Source of the DNA: Hysterangium stoloniferum
Taxonomy: Eukaryota > Basidiomycota > Agaricomycetes > Hysterangiales > Hysterangiaceae
Reading direction: 5' to 3'
Assembly (NCBI GenBank): GCA_015178975.1
Contig: WHVD01000057.1
Location: 372,001 to 436,000 of the forward strand
DNA: 64,000 nucleotides
Part shown: positions 33,039 through 41,699 of the stretch, one piece after another
Layout: the number at the start of each line of letters is the position of its first letter
How positions within the stretch are numbered: position 1 is the first letter of the stretch
The notes under the pieces: model-generated
What the model was told of the DNA's origin: nothing
The model's input: the letters and a program-made list of their open reading frames with translations, nothing else
Databases searched by the model: none
Translations under genes and position numbers: made by a program

Positions 33039-33190
33039 GAGAGGTATACAGGTGTTCTGAGTTGATATTCTGATTGACCTAATACTACGATACATGAGTG
33101 GCATACGTATATACAGAAAACCAGTGCTTATCCAAATGAAAAGAGAACAAAGGAAAATACTAATGGAGCTGACAGAACTACATATAGAGT

Positions 33191-33702
33191 TCCAGCCTTG
33201 TCCAACTCGGACTGATATCTGCAAAGCTGTATGGTTGGGTAGGGGGAGAGTGTTAGCTCTCCGTGTAAGTGTGGGAAGACTCGCCACTCAAGAGGGTGGG
33301 CATCCCCATGCTTCTACAACTTTGCAATAATAATCCAAGAAAATCCAATTACTCTCGATCCATTAATTTGGCTATTTACTGTATCAATAATGTTCTCAGC
33401 ATGAGAGTGAGGGTGAGTGGGTACACTAATTCAGAAAGATAAAGGAACGATGATGTGGAATGGGCAAAAAATTATAATGACTGTAAATCGATCATCGTCG
33501 TCAGGAAGCAGGAGGCGTGGGAGTCCTCCATTCGCTCAGCTGGATGTTGAGTGTCGCACTTTCCCGGCAAGCGTGGGATCATGCGACACTCGACACTATC
33601 CAGCCTTGTCCAACTCAGACTGATATCTGCAAAGCTGTATGGTTGGGTAGGGGGAGAGCGTTAGCTGTCTGTGTAAGCATGGGAAGACTTGCCACTCACC
33701 CA
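33191..33702. repeat. Direct repeat of about 104 bp, copies 408 bp apart
   Basis: Copies at about 33191-33294 and 33599-33702 share CCAGCCTTGTCCAACTC, GACTGATATCTGCAAAGCTG and GGTTGGGTAGGGGGAGAG with a few substitutions. They may be the ends of a short terminal-repeat element or duplicated LTR pieces. The interior has no clear coding sequence. Confidence 0.75.
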
Positions 33703-33773
33703 CAAAGGCAACTATTAAACATAAAACGAAACAAGTAAATACCAAACTAGGTATTAGGGATGGAATGGAATGG

Positions 33774-34202
33774 TGTCACAACCGTCACATGTCACGTATT
33801 GTCACAAACATTCAAAGGTAACTTTTGACAACTCTTCGACCTATCAAATTCAACTTGACAAACCGAACATTAATCGACACCATCGAATCTCTTTCGACAT
33901 GTCTCATTTCGACGTCATATATGATTTCATAATTAGTTCATAACATAGTCATAACAATACAACGAAAAGCATAAAAGGGCTACGAAAGAAGCGAGGGAAG
34001 TCAGTCGAAATATCTGTATATTAGTGATATTAGTAATCTACTTTGTCGTAACTTCTTCGACAAATACTTCTGTGAGTTCTCGCGACTGGTAATAGCCTCT
34101 TACTTCATCGACAGGACGAATATATACTTCGTCGAACGAGGCTTTCGAGTTTGGTTAATAGAATATTATTCGACTTTATCGAAGAATAATCGATTTGTGA
34201 CA
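33774..34202 (+). repeat. 5' LTR of the chromovirus
   Basis: It begins TGTCACAACCGTC and ends CGATTTGTGACA. CATAAAAGG (about 33970-33978) is a TATA-like box, and AGTCGAAATAT (34003-34013), about 30 bp downstream, is the likely transcript start and self-primer. Confidence 0.95.
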
Positions 34203-34204
34203 GT

Positions 34205-34215
34205 ATATTTCGACT
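34205..34215 (+). promoter_or_regulatory. Self-priming primer-binding site
   Basis: ATATTTCGACT starts 2 nt after the 5' LTR and is the perfect 11-nt reverse complement of AGTCGAAATAT at 34003-34013 inside the LTR. Tf1 and sushi-type chromoviruses prime reverse transcription with the first 11 nt of their own RNA in just this geometry. No tRNA-like match was noticed. Confidence 0.7.
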
Positions 34216-34367
34216 ATCAACTGTTGATGAAGCCCAGGACGCGATCCGAGACTACCAAAGTATCAAGTTCCACAGCACTTCAATCCGTGGCTCCCACTCC
34301 TTCACCGAGAGTTATTCGGCCATCGTGAATTCCAGTTTCTCCTTTAACCAAAACTAGAAGAACTGCG

Positions 34368-35640
34368 ATGTCTTCAATCCGAGAACCCGAAGAAGTTCGA
34401 GAAGAACCGATCTTGCCAATTCAAGAAGAACCGATCTTGCCAATTCAAGAAGAACCGATCTTGCCAATTCAAGAATCTGAATCCCCTTTAACTCCTTTGC
34501 CCGAATCTCCACGACCTGAACCTGTTACGTCTGAGGATGAAACAATGTTTTGACATTTCGGAGATGCACTTGGAAAAGTATTTGTGAAGAGTGGTATAAG
34601 TTCTGACCGTTCTATATACAAAGAAATGAGTAGAAAGGAAGAATATTGACCTATTCGGTGCAATATAAGAGGAAGTGTGAGAGAGAGTACGAGATGACGC
34701 AGTAGTCAACGAGTGCAATGGATCGAGTGGAGGCCTTGACTGTTACAGTTCGAGGCCAGAAATGCTAGATAGTTCAGATAATGCTACTTATGTAGTAGCT
34801 GGCACGTTACCCTAATCACGGCTCATAGTAGACCTAGTTTAGTGTCTTACGAGTGGTGGTTTCTGGGTAAAAGTGTGTCTGAGTTCTATTTGGTGCTGAG
34901 TGCACCCACAAGTATACACAATGCTTCGAACTAATGAAATATGCAATATTCAAAGAATATAAAAGATAGAAATATAAATAAAATGTGTAAAATATAAATG
35001 AAATAAAAGGAGTGTTTTACCACAATGAAACTGTGGTAAAAGCATACTCCTCACAGTATTGAAGGACCAGATAGTTTCGAAGGAGCATGAAATCACAGTG
35101 AATAAGCCTGAAGAGTTTACTGGAGAAGAACCTTCAATGTTGAAGAATTTTATCGCTCAATGCGAAATGGTCTTTCAATCTCGACCAAAATCGTTCGAAT
35201 CCGATCAATTGAAAATTACGATGGTAACCTCGTATTTCCGGAAAACGGCTCAAGAGTGGTGGCAACCTTTTCTATTAAATCCCCCAATTCCTCCGCCATC
35301 TTTCCTTGTGGATTATCTCGATTTTCTAGATGAATTATATGCTCAGTTTTGAGAAATCGATGCAGAAGGAGAAGCCGAAGAAAAACTCAACAATCTTTGA
35401 ATGAAAGCTCATCATCATGTTGCGAAGTATTCGATTCAATTTACGAGTCTCGCTGCTCAAACTCGATATGACGAATTCGCTTTATGACGACAATTCTATA
35501 AAGGACTTCCGAATCGAATTAAGGACGAAATAGTGAAACTTCAAGTTCAACCCGAAAGTTTTGCCGAACTGTGAACGGCAGCCCTTCGACTTGATTCTTA
35601 CTATTGGATGCGAGAGAATGAATGACAATGCGAAACAGAA
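34368..35640 (+). pseudogene. gag region of chromovirus
   Basis: The N-terminal frame from 34368 contains three exact 24-nt repeats (34401-34472) encoding EEPILPIQ three times, then a TGA at 34551. Gag-like capsid sequence resumes near 35059 (KPEEFTGEEPSMLKNFIAQC, QEWWQPFLL). It continues through TGA codons at 35350, 35398, 35485, 35572 and 35623, all in a single frame whose flanking sequence stays gag-like (LAAQTRYDEFAL, QFYKGLPNRIKDEIV). The 34650-35045 stretch lacks gag similarity, is AT-rich and contains a TTTTACCACA/TGTGGTAAAA hairpin; it may be an insertion. Confidence 0.8.
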
Positions 35641-35691
35641 TCAAGTTCGACTCCGCGAAGATTTGAAAAAAGACAATCGACGACGCCTACA

Positions 35692-38600
35692 ATGTATCCT
35701 TCGACATCACGAACACCTTTGACTTCTAAACCGACAACTTCGACTTCAAGAACATTTAGGCCTTCGACTCAAGCGAAACCATCTTTGACAATTTTAGGAC
35801 CCGATGGGCGATTACTTCCTGCCGAACGAGACAGAAGATTTAAGGAAGGGTTATGTATATTATGTGGGGAGAAAGGTTCATTCAGCGAGGGATTGTCCGA
35901 AAAGAAAAACTCGTCAAATTGCAAAAGGATGAATCATTGAAGTTCAAGATTCGACAACTCAATCCGACCAGTCGAATCAAGCATCAAATGTTAAATAGGA
36001 AAATTGAAAAGGGATACTCTTCAGGCATGTGAAGAGTATCGAAGAAGACTCAATCACGCCAAAAAAGATTCCTGTGTAATATTACGAGCGGTAACAATTT
36101 CTGATTCTTTAATTATTGAACTTAAATCGAAAAAAATTCCGAAAATGAAAGCATTAATTGATTCAGGATCTAGTCATCTTTTTATGGACAAAACGTTTGC
36201 ACGACAAAATAATCTATCTTTCGACCGATTAAAAAAATCCGTTATCATTAAAACTAATTGATGGATCGATTCCGACATCAGGACAAATCATGTATATGAC
36301 TACATTACAAGTTTATTTTCCATCTGGACAAATTCAAGAATTACAATTCTTTCTAACCAATCTCGACTCATCCTGTCAAGTGGTATTAGGACTCAACTGG
36401 CTGAAGCAATACAATCCTGCGATTGACTGGTGATCTGGCTGTATATCGTTCGAACCTACTTCGACACCTTTGACAAATCCGAATCCGATTCAACCGTCAA
36501 TCAAAACGTTATCGGAAGAGAAGCATGCTTCGACCTCGGTGAGTCATTCATCGACATCTGAGAAAATCCATGAAGAATCGAAATCCAAGACTGTTAATCC
36601 GAATATTAATATAGTCAATCAAAAGACTTTCTTACAAGCTGCGAAAGCAAAAGACTCTCAAACCTTTGTGGTCTTCATTCGTGATGAATCTTTCAAGACT
36701 TGTAAGGCCTTTGGTGCAAAAACTACGACTTTGACTTCATTCGACATACTGAACGTTCCGACTGAATATTCCGACTTCTCGGATGTTTTCGACAAAAAAG
36801 AAGCTGAAGCTTTACCTCAACATCGAAGTTATGATCACGCTATCCCATTAGAAGAAGGAACTATTCTACCTATGGGTCCGATCTATTCGTTATCCGAGAC
36901 AGAACTTCAAGTGTTACGAGAATATCTCCAAGAGAACCTTTTGAAGAAGTTTATTCAATCGTCGCAATCTCCTGCCGGTGCACCGATTTTGTTTGTTAAG
37001 AAGAAAGATGGAAGCCTACAACTTTGTGTCGACTATCGAGGACTAAATAAAATTACATGGAAAAATCGATATCTGCTTCCTTTAATTCCTGATCTTTTGG
37101 ATCGACTTCGAACGGCGAAATATTTTATGAAAATTGATCTCTGAGGCGCTTATAATTTAGTTAGGATTGCTCCAGGAGATGAGTGGAAAACAGCCTTTTG
37201 GACTCGATATGGATCTTTCGAATATTTGGTTATGCCTTTTGGATTGTGCAACGCTCCGGCAACTTTTCAACAATTAATGAATGAAATATTTTCAGATTTA
37301 CTTGATATTTGGGTAATTATCTATCTCGACAATATACTAATATTTTCCGACAATCTCGAAGAACATTTACGACAAGTTCGAGAAGTTCTTCGACGGCTTC
37401 GACAAAATCGATTATTTGCAAAACCCGAAAAATGCGAATTTCACAAAACCAGTGTCAAGTTTCTAGGATAAGTTATTTCTCATCAAGGTGTATATATGGA
37501 CAAAGAAAAAATCAAAGTTATTCAAGACTGGCCTGAACTGCAAAAAGTCTGCAACATTCAATCATTTTTAGGATTTGCGAATTTCTATCGAAGATTTATT
37601 CCAAGTTATTCTGAAATCATTTTACCGTTGACTCGACTTACTCGAAAAAAGGTTCAATGGCATTTTGACGAAAAATGTCGACATGCATTTAACTATTTGA
37701 AAAAAGAATTTACTACAGCTCCAATTTTAATTCATTGGAATCCAGATTACAAACCTATACTCGAAACTGACGCTTCTGATCATGCCATAGCTTCAATATT
37801 TTCTATGCAAACTCCCGATAATGAAATTCATCCAGTCACTTATCATTCAAGAACTCTTTCGACTTCCAAAATCAATTACGACACTTACGATAAAGAATTA
37901 TTGGCAATATTCGAATCGTTCAAAATTTGGCGACATTATTTCGAAGGAACAAAAGAACCAATTGAAGTTTTAACGGATCACAAGAATCTCGAATATTTTG
38001 CGACAACTCAAATTTTGTCTCGACGACAAGCTCAATGGGCAGAATATTTCTTGACCTTTAATTTGATTATTCGATTTTGACCGGGGAAACTAAATTTGAA
38101 AACAGATGTTCTTTCCAGAAGAAATGACGTTTACCCGAATGAACCCGACTACTCGAAAAAGAATCCGACTAATCTTCGACCGGTATTTACGAATGAGCAA
38201 ATTCAAGCTTCCTTACGTGCAACATATTATCTTCCAATAGCGAGAAAGCTACTCTTATTATGGATACGGATCAACTATTGAAAGATATATTCAAAGCTCA
38301 AAAAGAAGATCAATTTACTCTTGACAAGATTCGACAGATTTCCGACAGTACCGAAGAAGATTGGCAAAAGAATGAACAAGACTTTTTATGTTTCCGAAAC
38401 AGAATTTACGTTCCTGATTATCAAACTCTCTGACTTCGAGTTTTTCAATCATGACACAATCATATTACTGCAGGCCATTTCGGTCAAATGAAAACGTATC
38501 GAACAATATATCGAGATTTCTTTTGGCCACGACTCCAACAAGATATTCAAAGTTTTATTCGATCATGCGTAATGTGTACAAAATCGAAAACTCCACGACA

Positions 38601-39729
38601 TCGACCTGTTGGATTACTTAAGCAACTTCCGATCCCTCCTCGACCATGGCATTCAATCTTGATGGACTTTATCGAACAATTACCAACCTCGAATGGTTAC
38701 GACTCAATACTCGTAATCGTTGATCGACTTTCGAAACAAGCAATATTCATTCCAACTTATACTACGATCAACGCTCCCGAACTTGCTTGACTTTTCGTGT
38801 TACATGTCTTTTCAAAACATGGAGTCCCCAGTCATGTAACTTCTGATCGAGGATCCGAATTCGTGTCGCATTTCTTTCGATCTCTCGGAACAGCACTCGA
38901 CATGAAATTACATTTCACTTCTGGTTATCATCCTGAAGGTGATGGACAAACCGAATGAGTCAATCAAACCCTCGAACAATATTTACGAATATATTCCAAT
39001 TATCAACAAGACAATTGGGCCAAATTACTTCCTTTAGCCGAATTCGCTTACAACAATGCACCTTCCGAAACAACTGGTGAAACACCATTTTTTGCTAATA
39101 AAGGTTATCATCCATTGTTAGAAATTCACCCTGAAAAAGATCCAGCTTCCGCTCTAGCTTGCGATTATACAACAGATCTCGAAGCTCTACATAAACATCT
39201 CAAATCAAATATCCAGAAAGCACAAATACATTATCAAAAATATTCCGACATACATCGAAAAGAGTCTTTCGACTTTCCGATCCATTCTCAAGTCTTTGTA
39301 CGATCCGACTTTATTCGAACGACTCGACCATCGAAAAAATTATCGGAAAAATTATTAGGCCCATTCGAAATCATTGCTCGACCAGGATCTCATTCATATA
39401 CATTAAAACTCCCCAATCACCTCAAAGGAATTCATCCCATCTTTCATGTTTCGATGTTAGAACCATTTTATCCCAATACTTTCCCAAATCAAAAACAACC
39501 TCCTCCTCCTCCGATTTATGTTGAAGAAGAACCCGAATATGAAATTCGAGAAATTTTGGATTCAAAATTCGATAAAAGATATAAGGATTCATTACGATAT
39601 TTAGTTGCTTGGTTAGGTTACGAAGGAACAGACAAAGAAACTTCGTGGTTAGGCTCTCAAGATCTCGAACATGCTTTCGACCTTATCGAAGAATTTCATC
39701 AAAAATATCCAAATCTTCCACGACATTAA
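35692..39729 (+). pseudogene. pol region: protease, RT, RNase H, integrase, chromodomain
   Basis: A zinc knuckle remnant (LCILCGEKG) is followed by an aspartic protease site (LIDSGSSHLF). RT follows ([37 protein letters not shown]), with the catalytic box reading YLDN instead of YLDD, then RNase H (PILETDASDHAI, LTDHKNLEYF). The integrase has an HHCC-type zinc region around GHFGQMKTYRTIYRDFFWP and acids in LMDFIEQLP and TSDRGSEF. The C-terminal chromodomain reads YEIREILDSKF to LVAWLGYEGTDKETSW. TGA codons at 36431, 37142, 38078, 38431, 38788 and 38956 sit where family members have Arg, and a TAA lies at 37469. The natural end is 39727-39729. Confidence 0.9.
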
Positions 39730-39835
39730 AAATCTCATTCAACTCTTTTTCGACACTTATTTTGACATCTATTCGACAAAATCGAAAAACATATTAAAAC
39801 GCAAAAACATCAATTATATCAAAATTTTAAAGTAA

Positions 39836-40672
39836 CTACAAATCTTCAATTCCTTCCTCTCTCAATTCCTCCATTTTATCAAACCATGCCCTCCTAAATC
39901 TTCCACTATTCACACTAATGTCAGTCTCTTCACTAAAATCACCACTTTCGACCAATTTCTTCGACAAAACCGAAAAATTCTTTCTGAACGCTTTCACCTC
40001 ACTGATTAAATCTTCCATGGTTTCCTCTAATTTTGACATCCTTTCGCCAATCGATTTTATTTCTTTCTCCAAGTCCTTATCCGACCGATGTTCCGATCTT
40101 CTCGACCGTCTAGAAAAATTCGACATTCTTGACATGACCTTGTGACGACTATTTTTCCTTTGCCCAAGCTTTCGAATTCCTGGACTACCATTTTCGTTTT
40201 CGTCTTCCAATTCTTCGATCACGTTTCGACTCTTCTTTCAATTACGACGTGGTTTTCCGGCTGGCCTATTCACGGTCCAGTAACAAGCCCGATGCAATCG
40301 ATTGCACCGATCGCAATTCAACGATGCGTTACTTTTCTTGCACACAAAATTCATGTTGAAACACATTGTGCAACTGGAAAAAATGAATAAGCAAAATTCA
40401 ACAAAAATTCAACAAAACCGAAAAATTACGAATTGTCCGATTTTGTCTCAAATTCCCATTGCATCCCAATTCCTTTACGAGTCGCCTTATTGTATGGTTC
40501 TTCACAATCTTCAATCCGTTTTTTTGGGAATTTCTTCTAAAAAATAACTAATTAACTAATTTTAAAGAAATCCCAGAAACGACTTACCAACCGCATCAAC
40601 AATCTCATTCCTATCCTCAAAACCCAAAAACTCGGATCCTGATTCGAGTTGATCGACTTCTATATCAGACAT
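39836..40672 (-). CDS. Antisense gene in chromovirus: Zn2Cys6-spaced cluster plus coiled coil
   Basis: This is an unrecognised protein encoded opposite to pol, between the chromodomain and the 3' LTR. Three exons fit standard splice sites: 40672-40588, intron with GTAAGT donor to 40537, 40536-40430, intron GTAATT...CCAG to 40374, and 40373-39836. Exon 1 is acidic (MSDIEVDQLESGSEFLGF). Exon 3 opens with six cysteines spaced C-x2-C-x6-C-x8-C-x2-C-x6-C, exactly the fungal Zn2Cys6 pattern. Basic residues follow, then a long charged heptad-like helix (EKEIKSIGERMSKLEETMED) and the tail EELREEGIEDL. Two lesions are seen: an extra A in a run of seven within exon 2, and an in-frame TGA after GKPRRN. 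A DNA-binding or nucleic-acid-binding dimer is inference. The start codon lies only 80 bp from the 3' LTR, which may supply an antisense promoter. Confidence 0.65.
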
Positions 40673-40752
40673 TGATTGAAGAACACGAAAATAGACGATG
40701 AAAAAACTTTTCAAACTCCGACCTCGTGGGCTCGGTCACAAAGGGAGGATAC

Positions 40753-41181
40753 TGTCACAACCATCACATGTCACATATTGTCACAAACATTCAAAGGTAA
40801 CTTTCGACAACTCTTCGACCTATCGAATTCAACTCGACAAACTGAACATTAATCGACACCATCGAATCTCTTTCGACATGTCTCATTTCGATGTCATATA
40901 TGATTTCATAATTAGTTCATAACATAGTCATAACGATACGACGAAAAGCATAAAAGGGCTACGAAAGAAGTGAGGGAAGTCAGTCAAAATATCTGTATAT
41001 TAGTGATATTAGTAATCTACTTTGTCGTAACTTCTTCGACAAATACTTCCGTGAGTTCTCGTGACTGGTAATAGCCTCTTACTTCATTGACAGGGCGAAT
41101 ATATACTTTGTCGAACGAGGCTTTCGAGTTCAGTTAATAGAATATTATTCGACTTTATCGAAGAATAATTGATTCGTGACA
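40753..41181 (+). repeat. 3' LTR of the chromovirus
   Basis: Same length as the 5' LTR with about 20 differences, all transitions, including loss of the CpG in the self-primer sequence (GTCGAAAT to GTCAAAAT). It is followed by AATGG. Confidence 0.95.
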
Positions 41182-41699
41182 AATGGGAGCAGAGTCTGAA
41201 ACATGACAGGTCATTAGACCATAATGGGAGTGGGGCTCTGTTAGAGGGGTTCCTGGGAGTCCAGTCAGAGTCCAGTGACTGGTCTGTGAGATATGGAGTG
41301 TTGGGTGTATATAGGGTGGAGTCCAGATTCCGGTGGAGTCCGATGACTGGGACATGAGACACATGACAGACTATAATAGGAGTGGGGTTCTATGCTCTGT
41401 TAGAGGGGTTCCGGGAGTCCAGTCAGAGTCCAGTGATGGGAACAGAGAGTCGGGTATAAACAGGTTGATGTGTGGGTCCAGAGGAGTCCGAGGACTGGTG
41501 TGTGAGACACAGTGTCAGATATAGACAGGTTGAGGTGCAGGTCTGATGGAGTCCAACAACTGGTGCATATAGGGTGATGTGTGGGTTCCGGTGGGAACTC
41601 CAGTTGTAACTATACAATATAGAGGGTCGGGAGCATGTAGGACAGAGTCCAGGAGCCTGGAGGTCTGGCGGGCTTTCCGGTTCCTGACAAAAATTCATC

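Larger units (their letters stand above)
31843..33190. mobile_element. LTR fragment (family B) interrupted by a solo LTR
   Basis: The pieces 31843-32099 and 33044 to about 33190 together match, in inverted orientation, the sequence at about 51730-52225. Shared stretches include GAAAACTGAC, GGCTTCAGCTTAT, GTGTCCTTAAATTT and, across the interruption, TTCTGAGTTGATATTCTGAT. A polypurine stretch (GGGGGAGGGGGAA, about 31757-31769) lies just upstream. The outer limits are approximate. Confidence 0.6.
33774..41181 (+). mobile_element. Full-length Ty3/Gypsy chromovirus, decayed
   Basis: A complete 7,408-bp LTR retrotransposon. It has identical-length 429-bp LTRs (33774-34202 and 40753-41181), TG...CA ends and AATGG target duplications at 33769-33773 and 41182-41186. 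The internal order is gag, protease, RT, RNase H, integrase and chromodomain, then an antisense gene before the 3' LTR. The frame is broken by about a dozen TGA codons where related elements have Arg, plus at least one 1-nt indel near 36250. The LTRs differ at about 20 sites, all transitions and mostly at CpG. It cannot encode a functional polyprotein as it stands. Confidence 0.95.
33715..41694. mobile_element. Older LTR split by the chromovirus
   Basis: The left piece (about 33715-33773) and right piece (41187 to about 41694) join to match the solo LTR at 49441-50482. Left-hand agreement includes AAGTAAATAC and ATTAGGGATGGAA. On the right, GTTAGAGGGGTTCC, GGTCGGGAGCATGTAG and the end TTCCTGACA agree. 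The chromovirus with AATGG duplications lies exactly at the break. Confidence 0.75.

Noticed and set aside
34368-39729. TGA read as Arg by recoding or an altered genetic code
   Set aside because: Host genes in the window use TGA as stop, and the LTRs show the same CpG transition bias outside coding sequence, so decay explains it.
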